Origin: Caldisphaera sp046536515
GTDB lineage: Archaea; Thermoproteota; Thermoprotei_A; Sulfolobales; Acidilobaceae
Direction of reading: 5' to 3'
Length of the DNA: 42,473 nucleotides
NCBI RefSeq assembly: GCF_046536515.1
Contig: NZ_JAWDMQ010000007.1
Location: forward strand, 1 to 42,473
Part shown: positions 1 to 8,556 of the stretch, in pieces
Layout of the letters: every line of letters begins with the position of its first letter
Position numbering within the stretch: the stretch's first letter is position 1
Made by a program: the position numbers and the translations under genes
The notes under the pieces: generated by a model
The model's input: the letters and a program-made list of their open reading frames with translations, nothing else
The model's database searches: none
Told to the model about the DNA's origin: nothing

Positions 1-96
1 AGGCTAACTAAATACTATAAGAGAGTAGGGAAGGTTGCAAAAGATTGGGAATATGATCCAAACACAGCTAAGCTTTTGGTAGCAGGTAGCAGCTAA
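1..96 (+). CDS. 3' end of an unidentified gene (partial)
   Basis: The window opens inside a reading frame that runs 31 codons to a TAA at 94-96. The visible tail is hydrophilic and tyrosine/lysine-rich, containing KYYKRVGKVAKDWEYDP and ending LLVAGSS. No family is recognisable from so short a C-terminus. Codon use matches the neighbouring archaeal genes, and no competing frame is open across it. It is probably a real gene whose body lies upstream of the window. Confidence 0.45.
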   Translation, partial: RLTKYYKRVGKVAKDWEYDPNTAKLLVAGSS

Positions 97-220
97 AGCA
101 AATTTATTAAATTTCTTATAAGCAATAAATATCCATATTAGATTATGATGTTAAAATTAATTCCTATAAATCTAATGTAGAGGTTTCATTTATTTTAAAA
201 TTAAGCTTTCATTACTATTA

Positions 221-247
221 ATTGTTAACCCCCCGGTTAACAATTTT
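221..247. terminator. Perfect 10-bp hairpin followed by T-run
   Basis: Positions 221-230 (ATTGTTAACC) and 235-244 (GGTTAACAAT) are perfect inverted repeats around a CCCC loop, and Ts follow to 247. It sits between the partial gene ending at 96 and the minus-strand upp relic ending at 263, so it could end transcripts from either side. Archaeal termination mainly needs the T-run. The hairpin might instead be a palindromic protein site. Confidence 0.45.
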
Positions 248-262
248 TCCAAATAAAATTAT

Positions 263-382
263 CTAGGGCTCAACTCCAAGCCCTCTATCGCCCGCATCTC
301 CTAATCCAGGAACTATAAAGAAGTTATCGTTTAATTTCTCATCAACTGCTAATGTATATATAATTAATTCATCATAAATAGA
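263..382 (-). pseudogene. upp: 3' fragment of uracil phosphoribosyltransferase
   Basis: On the minus strand a 40-codon frame ends at the stop complementary to 263-265. It carries the UPRT C-terminal signature FIVPGLGDAGDRGLG, the uracil-binding loop near the end of this pyrimidine-salvage enzyme, preceded by IIYTLAVDEKLND. Upstream of SSIYDEL the frame runs straight into the left end of a TnpB-type transposon at 383. The rest of upp is not recognisable on the far side of that element (after 1596). I read this as a gene cut by transposition and then deleted. It is about one fifth of the normal length, so non-functional; a complete copy may exist elsewhere. Confidence 0.75.
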
Positions 383-1596
383 TGATAAAGAGAACGGCAA
401 ACCTCGCCCCTTCTAAGGGGGGGGGGATAAAATTTTTTAAATCAAAAATATTATTTTTATTTGAGATGCTTTCCAGACGCCTTCGTCTGGTTAACTCTTA
501 AAACATGAGGAGCAGGAGCAGATTTCTCCAGCAATACCAGATGAAGGTATCTACGAAGTTAATTATACAAATAAGAGAACAAATATAGTACGTCTTCTTT
601 TAAATGGCTACCAAGAAAGGAAACTAAAGAAGTTAGCTAATATCTCATCAAAACTCTTCAACGAGTTGAACTATGAGAGAAGGACACTGTTCTATCATGA
701 AAAGAAAGTAGACTTTAAGGGGACATGGAACAAATATATAATAATTATAAGGAAGAACTAGGAGTTAATGCTCAAGCAGTTATGCAGAAAAACAACGAGG
801 CATGGAACTCCTTCTTTTCCCTTCTAAAGTTGAAGAAAAATTGCCAACCTTCATGAAACATGTTAGCCCACCACGTTACTGGAAGGACAGAAATACTAAG
901 AAGAGGAGGCTTTTACTTGTTGTTAGACAAGATAGATATGTTGTTAATGAACAGAACAAGAAACTCATCCTCAAGGACTTCAACCTTAAGATCAATTTTG
1001 CTGGTAGGTTAAGGTGGTATGGTAAACAAGGTAGATTAGAGATATACTATGATGAGACCGAAAATGCATGGTATGCCTCAATACCTGTTGAAGTAGGTGT
1101 TGAGAAAACTAAAAAGGGAAAGGAGAGCAAATATATTGTTCATGGTGAAAAGAAAAATATTATATTTGAATTGCCTAGAGAAAATAAAGTAGCTTCAATC
1201 GACTTAGGCATAAATAATTTGGCAAGCGTAGTATTAAACGATGACACATGGTTTCTCTACAAAGGTGTTAGGACTAAGGAAGACTATTTTTATTTAGAGA
1301 ATAAGATAGAGCAAGTACAATCCTTAGCAGATAATACAAGAAACATTGGTGAATATGAAGCATATGATGAATTATTAAAAGAGAAGAAAAGGCTTTTTAA
1401 GAAATTAATGAGAAGACTTTTGCATTTATATAGGAATTTAGCGTCTCACCTAATGAAGAAATTACATGAGCCGGGCGTTTCAACCATCTATTTTTGTTAC
1501 CCATTTAACATTGCACAAGATAAAGGTAACAAATTTACAGCAAATATGTGGTCTTACAACTGAAAACCTTGCCTTTCAGGGCGAGGAGGAGGTCAG
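383..1596 (+). mobile_element. Decayed IS200/IS605-type (TnpB-carrying) element
   Basis: The left end begins TGATAAAGAGAACGGC at 383 and the right end finishes GGCGAGGAGGAGGTCAG at 1596. The same two ends bound the TnpB-less elements at 12499-12800 and 21622-21926. Both ends hold GC-rich subterminal palindromes (CGCCCC..GGGG at the left, CCTTTCAGGGCG at the right), as expected for single-strand transposing IS200/IS605 elements. The cargo is a broken tnpB; no TnpA (Y1 transposase) is present. A TGAT tetranucleotide at the left boundary is shared by the other copies and is probably the target. Insertion here separates a scrap of upp from whatever lay upstream. Confidence 0.75.
540..1563 (+). 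pseudogene. tnpB: TnpB (RNA-guided nuclease/transposon accessory), frameshifted and truncated
   Basis: TnpB similarity starts around 540 (GIYEVNYTNKRTNIVRLLLN) and must change frame near 735-745 (to YKEELGVNAQAVMQKNNEAW) and again near 836-842 (to LPTFMKHVSPPRYWKD). It then runs open to a stop at 1561-1563. The RuvC-like segment with the first catalytic Asp is visible as ASIDLGINNLASV, about 1195-1235. The later catalytic Glu/Asp and the CxxC...CxxC zinc ribbon are missing: the frame jumps from NIAQDKGNKFTAN directly into the transposon right end. With two frameshifts and a deleted C-terminus it cannot encode an active nuclease. The ATG at 802 opens only the last intact stretch and is not the original start. 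Confidence 0.8.
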
Positions 1597-1800
1597 CTGT
1601 GTCAATCATAGCCTTTCTAAATTCAAATAAGCTTGTTTCCTTATTCCTTATTTTTTAATAAATACCTTGCTATACGGAGTCCTTCTCCTAAGACCTTTAT
1701 TTCAACCAACTAAGCACACCTATATTTTATCCCCTTTTAGATTTTTTAACCTCTACTATACTCTATTATTTGATTAAGAAATTATAAAGGGTGTCCCAAT

Positions 1801-2136
1801 ATGGCTAAGTCAGAGATAGTCAAACTTGCTGATACAGTAGCTTGGTTTGAAGATTCTTTAAAAAAGCTTAATGAAGAATCGAAAGAATTATCAAGCAACA
1901 TAGTTCAACTAGCAGATAGTTTAGGGAGAGAATTAAGGCAAACAAGTAAAATCCTTCTTGATGAAAGTGTTAAGAAGTTAGAGGATGCGTATAAAGAAAG
2001 TGTTAAGAAGTTAGAGGATGCGTATAAAGAAAAAGAAAAAGAAGATTTGGAAAAATCTGAAAAATTGGGAAAAGAAAACTACGACAAAGCAATTAAGGAA
2101 GTTTTTGAGCAAATAAAGAAAATTGTTTCAGGGTGA
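1801..2136 (+). CDS. Probable A-type ATPase peripheral-stalk coiled-coil subunit (H/G-like)
   Basis: This is a 111-residue, highly charged, almost wholly helical protein with Lys/Glu-rich coiled coil from about residue 15 to the end. Its 3' end overlaps the start of a subunit C gene (GTGA overlap at 2133-2136), so the two are translationally coupled. Position, length and coiled-coil character fit the small H (AhaH/G-type) stalk subunit of archaeal A-ATP synthases, which pairs with subunit E and tethers the head to subunit C. There is no sequence motif to prove this. Residues 55-76 are an exact 11-residue duplication (ESVKKLEDAYK twice). An AT-rich TATA-like stretch (AAATTATAAAG, about 1777-1788) lies just before the ATG, suggesting a very short leader. 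Confidence 0.6.
   Translation: MAKSEIVKLADTVAWFEDSLKKLNEESKELSSNIVQLADSLGRELRQTSKILLDESVKKLEDAYKESVKKLEDAYKEKEKEDLEKSEKLGKENYDKAIKEVFEQIKKIVSG
1963..2028 (+). repeat. Exact 33-bp tandem duplication inside the stalk gene
   Basis: Positions 1963-1995 and 1996-2028 are identical 33-base units, each coding ESVKKLEDAYK. The unit is in frame and 11 residues long, one hendecad, so it lengthens the coiled coil without changing its phase. Absence of any base difference implies a recent duplication. Confidence 0.95.
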
Positions 2137-3182
2137 ATTTATTTTTGGGTAGCCCTTCAATATATGCTCAAATAGTTCCTAGATTAAGGTATTTAAAGTC
2201 TACATTAATTTCGCCAGATAAAATAAGAGAGCTGTCTCCACAATTAATCGATATTTACGCCTCTCTTAGAGAAACAAAATATAAAACAGTTTCTGAGACA
2301 AAAAATGTTCAAGATGCCGAAAGGGAGATAATGAAAAGATTTTACTCAGCAGTAGATGAAATTTCTAGATATACTCCTAAAGAAGCTGTAAACTTAACCT
2401 TAGCATTTGCTAGGGAGGATGAAATAAATGATTCATTACTAATCTTAAGAAGTATGGCCGAAGGTAAAGAAGTTGATAAAAGTAATCTAACTTCATTAAT
2501 ATGGAGTCAAAGTTCCTTAAGCAAAATACTAGCAGAGCCTGATTCCTTAGCTGGTATACAACGATATCTTGAAATGTCATTAAAATATAAGCACATTTAT
2601 AATGTGTTAAAGGATGCATATGCATATTACAACGAATTAAAAGATTCAAGCGTTATTACTTGGTACTCATTATCTGCCACATCAAACTTGTATTATAATA
2701 GCTTTTCTGACTTAAATACAACTGATAAAGGTTATGTCTCAAAAACTTTATGTCCTATCATAGAAGGCAAAATTGCTTTGGGTCTAATACAAGCATCATT
2801 ATTAAAAATACCTATAAGGATTATAGAAGTTAGCTTTAACAAAATAAATGCATGCAACATATCATGGAATAAAATTAGTTATATTTATGAGAGGGAATCA
2901 TCAGATCCAATTGCATTAGCAACTTCTCTAAGGGATCATTTTAAATATGTAAAAATAGAGGGCAAAAAAGAAGATGAAATAATGAATTCCATTAGAAAAA
3001 GCTCAAATCTAAGTGCAAAGAGAAATTCTGAAGCAGTATTTCAATCATATCCTTTTTCACCATCATTAATATCTGCAGCATTAATATTGCTTAAACAGGA
3101 GGTCAATAACATTAAAACTATTGTTTCTTCAGCTTACTTAAATTTAAATAAAGATGAATATGAACAATTATTAACTATTTAG
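2133..3182 (+). CDS. atpC: A-type ATP synthase subunit C
   Basis: The protein has 349 residues, the usual length for archaeal AtpC/V-ATPase d (AC39-like), the funnel-shaped subunit joining the central stalk to the membrane ring. Supporting features are the N-terminal RLRYLKSTLISPDKIREL, the all-helical repeats, a mid-region YYNSFSDLNTTDKGYVSKTL, and the C-terminal FSPSLISAALILLKQEVNNI followed by a short helix, where subunit C proteins carry their ExxNLR-like motif. The start is GTG at 2133, overlapping the TGA of the coiled-coil gene. Its stop overlaps the stop of the convergent radical-SAM gene by 8 bases (3175-3182). The other ATPase subunits are not in the window. Confidence 0.75.
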   Translation: MNLFLGSPSIYAQIVPRLRYLKSTLISPDKIRELSPQLIDIYASLRETKYKTVSETKNVQDAEREIMKRFYSAVDEISRYTPKEAVNLTLAFAREDEINDSLLILRSMAEGKEVDKSNLTSLIWSQSSLSKILAEPDSLAGIQRYLEMSLKYKHIYNVLKDAYAYYNELKDSSVITWYSLSATSNLYYNSFSDLNTTDKGYVSKTLCPIIEGKIALGLIQASLLKIPIRIIEVSFNKINACNISWNKISYIYERESSDPIALATSLRDHFKYVKIEGKKEDEIMNSIRKSSNLSAKRNSEAVFQSYPFSPSLISAALILLKQEVNNIKTIVSSAYLNLNKDEYEQLLTI

Positions 3183-4695
3183 TTAATTTATTTTCTACTA
3201 ATTTGACATGCGATTCTTCTTTTAATTTATTCCATTCCTTAAAGTTATATATACAGCCGGGATCTGGAGCTAAGTAATCATTATAATAGCCATAAGCCCT
3301 TGCTCTGCACCCTCCACAAATATTCTTGAAGGGACACGAATTACAAAATCCCTTTAACTTACTTCTATCTCTTAAATCATTAAATACTTTACTATTTGTC
3401 CATATTTCCCAAAAACTCTTCTCTCTTATATTACCAACAGTTATGGGCAAAAACACACACGGTGAAACATCTCCATTAGGTTGAATTGCTGCATATATTC
3501 TTCCAGCACCACATCCTCCAACAAATTCAGCAACAGCCTTTATAATAGGATCGCCTGAAACCGCAAAATGAGTTGGAGCAATTTCTTTTCCTTGGCTCAT
3601 GGCCAATGCTACCCTTCCATATTGAGGTGCAGTACTTACTATTTGCATGCCTTCTCTTTTCTTCATCTCAGAATATATGTACCTCAAGAACTTTTCTCTC
3701 TCAACAGGATCTAGATCCAACCAAATATTTTCTTTTCCTCTTCCTGTTGGTACAAAGTTAAAGAATATAACTCTCTTAACATGTATATCTTCAGCTAAAT
3801 CTAAAAGATCTTTGACTTCATTATAATTAAGTTTAGTAATAGTTACTGCCATTCCATGATCCATGCCCAATTTTACTGCGTTTTCTAAAGCTTTAACAGC
3901 TTTTTCCCATGAACCTTTAACACCTCTAAATTTATCATGTTTTTCTGGATTTGAGCTATCTAAAGATACCTCTACATATCTTAATCCGCTCTCCTTTGCT
4001 TTTTTTAAATAATTAATATTGGCAAATAACCAACCATTTGTAGCTGTTCCAGTGTGGATTCCTCTTTTAGATATTTCCTTAACTATGGTAAAATAATCTG
4101 GATGTATAGTAGGCTCTCCACCGCTCAGTGCTATTGATGCAACTCCCGCTTTATCTAGCTGCTCTATTAAATTTAATTTTTCTTTTAAGGTAAGCTCATC
4201 TGGCGTAGGCTTGCCAGCCCTCTGATAACAATGAATACATTGTAAATTACACATATTAGTCATATTCCAAACTATTAAAAATGGAGCTGGCATTTTTTGA
4301 GGAACTGTAACTCCATATAATCCTAACCCCTTCATAACTAATGCAATACCTCTCCTAATTGCTGGATCGGAAATGCCTTTTTTGGTTGCTTCTAAGTCTC
4401 CATTAAGCATCAAAATTCCCAGCTTTATTATATTGTTTAAAATAGGTATTAGAAATCTTGCTGAAATTGGACATTCTGATATACCTTCCCCAACGAACTT
4501 TGACAAAGCATGATATATTAGTGGAGCATCCTTTATTTCCCCATCAAGATATTTAACCTTAATATCTCTTGTTGCTACTTTTAGTAAAGATCTTGTAGCA
4601 GGATTATTAAACAAAATTCTAATTCCAGCTAATAAGTGACCTATATCCCCATTATTATTAACCTTATCCACATAATAATCAGAATCCATGGTCAT
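3175..4695 (-). CDS. Radical SAM protein with C-terminal SPASM domain
   Basis: This is a 506-residue enzyme. An N-terminal helical region of about 125 residues precedes a radical-SAM barrel with the cluster motif CNLQCIHC, then the SAM-binding LSGGEPTIHPD. The C-terminal third is a SPASM/twitch region with cysteines in GGCGAG, SPCVF, CNSCPFKNICGGC and PDPGC, enough for two auxiliary [4Fe-4S] clusters. Relatives mature peptides or act on haem and lipid precursors; the substrate here cannot be told. I chose the ATG at 4693-4695: it overlaps the TGA of the upstream B12-radical-SAM gene (ATGA) and has AAGGTGG six bases before it. An in-frame GTG at 4704 is the alternative. It is cotranscribed with, and probably acts alongside, that partner. 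Confidence 0.85.
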   Translation of the reverse strand: MTMDSDYYVDKVNNNGDIGHLLAGIRILFNNPATRSLLKVATRDIKVKYLDGEIKDAPLIYHALSKFVGEGISECPISARFLIPILNNIIKLGILMLNGDLEATKKGISDPAIRRGIALVMKGLGLYGVTVPQKMPAPFLIVWNMTNMCNLQCIHCYQRAGKPTPDELTLKEKLNLIEQLDKAGVASIALSGGEPTIHPDYFTIVKEISKRGIHTGTATNGWLFANINYLKKAKESGLRYVEVSLDSSNPEKHDKFRGVKGSWEKAVKALENAVKLGMDHGMAVTITKLNYNEVKDLLDLAEDIHVKRVIFFNFVPTGRGKENIWLDLDPVEREKFLRYIYSEMKKREGMQIVSTAPQYGRVALAMSQGKEIAPTHFAVSGDPIIKAVAEFVGGCGAGRIYAAIQPNGDVSPCVFLPITVGNIREKSFWEIWTNSKVFNDLRDRSKLKGFCNSCPFKNICGGCRARAYGYYNDYLAPDPGCIYNFKEWNKLKEESHVKLVENKLTK

Positions 4696-6125
4696 TTTTC
4701 CCACCTTAATGGCTCAAAAACTCTCTTTATTTTATCTTCAACCGGAGAAATAATTAAATTTTTAGATAAAATTTTAAATAAATCAAAAAATCTTCCTGCC
4801 TTCAATTCCCTCATCATAAAACCAAACCTCACATAAAACTTACGATAAGCATAAACAACCATCTTTCCCAAATCTTTATCGGAAAAATTAAAACCCCTAA
4901 TAACGGGTCTTACAGTAGTATAATGCTCCCAATCCTTATCTACAATAAGATTATTCTTTAATGCAAAGTCGTACAATGGTGTTCCAGGGTAAGGAGTTAA
5001 TGCAGTGAATTGAACATAATTAGGATCCAATTTTATTGCAAAATCCACAGTTTTTTTCATATCATCAATAGTTTCCCATGGAAATCCTAAAATGAATGAA
5101 CCTGTTGTAAACCCCTTAAGCTCTTTTGCCCAAGAAAAAACTCTCTTGGCTTGTTCTATTGTAATCCTTTTTCCTATCTTATTTAAGGTATCTTGACTTG
5201 CAGATTCTACCCCAAAATACAATGCATTACAACCATTATCATATAATAACTTCATAAGATCTTTATTTATAAGATCAACCCTTGTTCCACATGAAAAACT
5301 TATATCCAAGTTATTTTTCTTTAAAAGATCTATAAAGTCTCTAACGAACTTCCAATTAGCTGTAAATTCATCATCAGTAAAAACAACAGTTCTAGCATGG
5401 TATTTATCATACAAATGCTTAATTTCTTCTACTACATTTTCTGCAGACCTATATCTATACCTTTTACCCCAATAATAACTTGTTATGCAATATATACATC
5501 CATAAGGACAACCTCTGCTTGCCATTACGTGAGCAATATTAATGTTTTTATTGAAAAGAGTATATTCATTCATATCTACTAAATGCCTAGCAGGCCACGG
5601 TAGCTCATCAAGGTTTTGAATTAAAGGCCTATCTTTTGTTTTAATTATTTTATTATCATATCTAAATGCTATTCCTGCGATATCGCTCAAACCTAATTTA
5701 TCTAAGCCTTTCTTTTCAAGATAATCAATAAGTTCTAACGAAGTATATTCTCCTTCTCCTCTAACTACAACATCAAATCCGTTGTTTAATGCCTCTTCAA
5801 TCATTACAGAAGGATGACTACCACCAGCTATCAATGGTATATCAGGCATTTCTTCTTTTATTATTTTTGCTGCCCTATAACCTTTTGGAGCCATTGGAGT
5901 TTGCATTGAAATTCCTATAACATCAGGTTTTGCTGATTTTACTTTAGAGAGCCAGGAATTAAAATCTAATTTAAGCGTTGGACTATCTATAACCTCAACT
6001 TTGTGACCATGTTTTTCAAGAACCGCAGCTATACTAAGGATACCTAATGGGGGGGCCCTCATCCCTGTGACTCTATAGATCTCTAAATTATGAATATCTG
6101 GAGGCAACGTTAATAATACCTTCAA
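4692..6125 (-). CDS. B12-binding-domain radical SAM protein (BchE/HpnP/Grs-like class)
   Basis: This is a 477-residue protein. Residues 1-140 are a cobalamin-binding-type Rossmann domain starting MKVLLTLPPD with the characteristic PPLGILSIAAVLEKHGH. From about 195 comes the radical-SAM core with GCPYGCIYC, FTDDEF and GVESASQDTLNKIGKR. The C-terminus (YAYRKFYVRFGF) resembles class B radical-SAM enzymes such as hopanoid methylase HpnP and archaeal GDGT ring synthases (GrsA/GrsB). A role in tetraether-lipid modification is therefore possible but unproven; methylation of another substrate is equally open. The start is TTG at 6125 with GGGAG seven bases upstream. It is the first gene of a two-gene operon and is divergent from the GH15 gene. 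Confidence 0.85.
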   Translation of the reverse strand: MKVLLTLPPDIHNLEIYRVTGMRAPPLGILSIAAVLEKHGHKVEVIDSPTLKLDFNSWLSKVKSAKPDVIGISMQTPMAPKGYRAAKIIKEEMPDIPLIAGGSHPSVMIEEALNNGFDVVVRGEGEYTSLELIDYLEKKGLDKLGLSDIAGIAFRYDNKIIKTKDRPLIQNLDELPWPARHLVDMNEYTLFNKNINIAHVMASRGCPYGCIYCITSYYWGKRYRYRSAENVVEEIKHLYDKYHARTVVFTDDEFTANWKFVRDFIDLLKKNNLDISFSCGTRVDLINKDLMKLLYDNGCNALYFGVESASQDTLNKIGKRITIEQAKRVFSWAKELKGFTTGSFILGFPWETIDDMKKTVDFAIKLDPNYVQFTALTPYPGTPLYDFALKNNLIVDKDWEHYTTVRPVIRGFNFSDKDLGKMVVYAYRKFYVRFGFMMRELKAGRFFDLFKILSKNLIISPVEDKIKRVFEPLRWEK

Positions 6126-6314
6126 TTTGATCTCCCATTTATTTATATGTATTTAATGGTTATATTGCTAAGTGTATTTAATATATTTAAGACCTTTATT
6201 TCTATGTGTATATAAAAACGATTAAAATTAAGAGAATAATTTATTTTTTTATTTGTAATTATTATTAAAATTAAATATCCTCAAAGGATATTATCTAAAT
6301 TAAAGTGAAGTAAA

Positions 6315-8210
6315 ATGGAAAGAAAATCGGAAAAAATATTTGCTGTCTTTTTCATATTTATGATATTTTTATTTGCTAATATTACTTATGCCTCATCTAT
6401 AAACTATAACAGAAGTTTAAGCTATTTTCCTTCGTATTTATTACTAAGTAATTGGATTAACACAAGCTTTTTAATTATTACAGGTATACCAATACCAAAT
6501 GCTACTTTAAATGATTTTGAAAATTCTAATGCATCAATAAAAAATATCTATTATGGCAATTATGGAATACTACCATATAAAATACAATTTAACATTTTCC
6601 CAGCCTATTACGCGGCTTTAAATTTAAACAATACAATAACAATTAGAGGAAAAAATGGTCAAATAGAAATATTATCTCCTTATAAAATGAATTCTATATT
6701 AATATTGTTATTTACTAAAACAAAATTGACATCATCTATAATTATACCATCCAATTACAGTATAACTTTACATTTAAATGAAGCAATAATTAACAGTAAT
6801 CCTCCCATATACATATATTTTAATGGAACGCAGAAATTAATTAACTCAAGTTCTCTTGAAATCCTACAAATTTCTTATTCAAATAATGGCTATTTAGAAT
6901 TTTCAATAAACGATTCAAATTTTTATCCACCTTCATATTTAATTAATTATAATATTAACCAAGTCAATAATTGGCTTTATAAATCTTCTAAAATTAATAA
7001 CATACAAATAAATGATAAATTAGTATCAAACTATTATCGTGCTTTGCTATTCATTAAAGACAATCAAAATCCAGTTACAGGAGAATTTGCAGCCTCTCCT
7101 TCACCTATTTATCTTTATAATTTGTTAAGAGATTCGTCTTTTGCAGCTATGGCTCTTCAAGAATCAGGCCACCTTAGTTCTGCATATAAATTCTGGATTT
7201 GGGAATCAAACATTTTTCAATTACCAGATGGATTATTTTATGCAAGATACAATTTTTATAATGGCCAACCTGATATAGCATATGGTATGCCAGAACTAGA
7301 TAGTATAGGCCTTTTTGAGATAGGAGTTTACCAATATTTTCAAATAACTCATAACTATAGTTTCCTTACATCTATTTTACCATCGCTGAATAAAACATTA
7401 GCCTATGAAATAAATGAAATAGATCAGAATGAATTCCATCTAATTCCTGAAGATGTTGGCGTATGGGAATCAAACTTATCATATAATTTCTGGACGCAAT
7501 CCATAGATTGCATTGGACTATACGACTCATCACTTATATATCAATTCTTAGGTATAAATAATACACTAATCAAAAACACAGTATTGGAATTAAATGAAAG
7601 CATAATGAAATATTTTTGGAATGGAAAATACTTTTATCCAAGCTTAGTCCCATCAGTTCTATATAAAAATAACACAAAAATAATTACTTTAATTCCATCT
7701 TATTTTAGTTTTGACTCTTCTACAATTTTACCTATAGACTTAGGCTTTGTTCAACCAAATTCTCAAATAGCTTATAGTGATGTTAATCAAGAGATAACTC
7801 ATTTAACAGTTATAGGGGGTTTATCTCGTTTTACTGATGATTATTATCATTATTCACAATCCTTATATGATAGTTCTTCACCGAACCCACCTTGGGATAT
7901 TACTACTTTATTCCTTTCATATTATTATGATCTGATAGGTAATATATCAGGTTCAATTAATCTACTAAATTGGACTTATAATCATTCTCAAAATGGGTTA
8001 TTGCCTGAAGCTGTAGATCCAAATTATGGGAATCCATTGCCAACGACTTCTCCATTAACTTGGTCAGAAGCTATGTATGTCATTGCTATTAATAATATTC
8101 CTTCAGCTAATACGAATAAATTAAATATAATAATTACTTGGGTAATATTAGTTGCATTACTAATAATTATATCTTATGTTATGGAAAAAAGGAGTGTCAT
8201 TAGAAGATAA
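6315..8210 (+). CDS. Secreted, membrane-anchored GH15 glucoamylase-like protein
   Basis: The protein has 631 residues. It has an N-terminal signal peptide (hydrophobic 8-27), a beta-rich domain of about 200 residues with many N-x-S/T sequons, an (alpha/alpha)6-type catalytic domain from about 235, and a C-terminal anchor (about 605-622) followed by basic residues. GH15 landmarks are YNLLRDSSFAAMAL (substrate-pocket Arg272-Asp273), VGVWE with Glu385 as probable general acid, and LLPEAVDP with Glu565 as probable base, then PLTWSEAMYVIA. GH15 enzymes release glucose (glucoamylase, dextranase or trehalase). Here it would act on the outer face of the membrane. Glycosylation sites and Ser/Thr/Asn richness fit an acid-exposed archaeal surface protein. 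An AAGTGAAG site precedes the ATG. Confidence 0.8.
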   Translation: MERKSEKIFAVFFIFMIFLFANITYASSINYNRSLSYFPSYLLLSNWINTSFLIITGIPIPNATLNDFENSNASIKNIYYGNYGILPYKIQFNIFPAYYAALNLNNTITIRGKNGQIEILSPYKMNSILILLFTKTKLTSSIIIPSNYSITLHLNEAIINSNPPIYIYFNGTQKLINSSSLEILQISYSNNGYLEFSINDSNFYPPSYLINYNINQVNNWLYKSSKINNIQINDKLVSNYYRALLFIKDNQNPVTGEFAASPSPIYLYNLLRDSSFAAMALQESGHLSSAYKFWIWESNIFQLPDGLFYARYNFYNGQPDIAYGMPELDSIGLFEIGVYQYFQITHNYSFLTSILPSLNKTLAYEINEIDQNEFHLIPEDVGVWESNLSYNFWTQSIDCIGLYDSSLIYQFLGINNTLIKNTVLELNESIMKYFWNGKYFYPSLVPSVLYKNNTKIITLIPSYFSFDSSTILPIDLGFVQPNSQIAYSDVNQEITHLTVIGGLSRFTDDYYHYSQSLYDSSSPNPPWDITTLFLSYYYDLIGNISGSINLLNWTYNHSQNGLLPEAVDPNYGNPLPTTSPLTWSEAMYVIAINNIPSANTNKLNIIITWVILVALLIIISYVMEKRSVIRR

Positions 8211-8556
8211 AAATTATTTCATTAGAAGAGCATCGGCAAAGGTGTTATTCTAAGATTTCAGGAAACCTTTAGAGTGATAAAAGAATTAGGTCTACCATAA
8301 TTAATCTAATAGCTTAGCAAAAATTAATATCCTATAACTAGTGGAACCATGGGCAAGGCAGCATCCAACTTAACACCTACAATTTAGAAAAATCAAGCAA
8401 TAAGTGTGAAAATGTTATTTAATAAGGATTAATGTTTAGTATATTCTTAATTATATTTACAGTATTATAATTTACCTAGAATATGATTTAAATGTATTAA
8501 ATTAAGCATATTAAAATATTTATAATCAGTAATAACATTTACATAGGGGATTAAAA
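8211..8556. other. Gene-free stretch upstream of gcvPA
   Basis: Apart from the gcvPA promoter near its right end, I see no gene. A short frame (GKGVILRFQETFRVIKELGLP then stop, about 8235-8300) might be a remnant of a lost gene but matches nothing I recognise. No repeat of the IS605-type ends is present beyond a chance CAGGAAACC. Confidence 0.5.
8514..8525 (+). promoter_or_regulatory. TATA box of gcvPA-gcvPB
   Basis: AATATTTATAAT lies about 35 bases before the gcvPA ATG at 8557, placing the transcript start about 10-15 bases ahead of the gene. AGGGGAT at 8544-8550 serves as Shine-Dalgarno. Confidence 0.5.

Noticed and set aside
2410..2649. Minus-strand frame inside atpC and similar antisense frames elsewhere
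   Set aside because: They lie opposite well-supported genes, have no homology or ribosome sites, and are composition shadows.
8235..8300. Short frame GKGVILRFQETFRVIKELGLP
   Set aside because: No start, no ribosome site and no family match; could be chance in a gene-free stretch.
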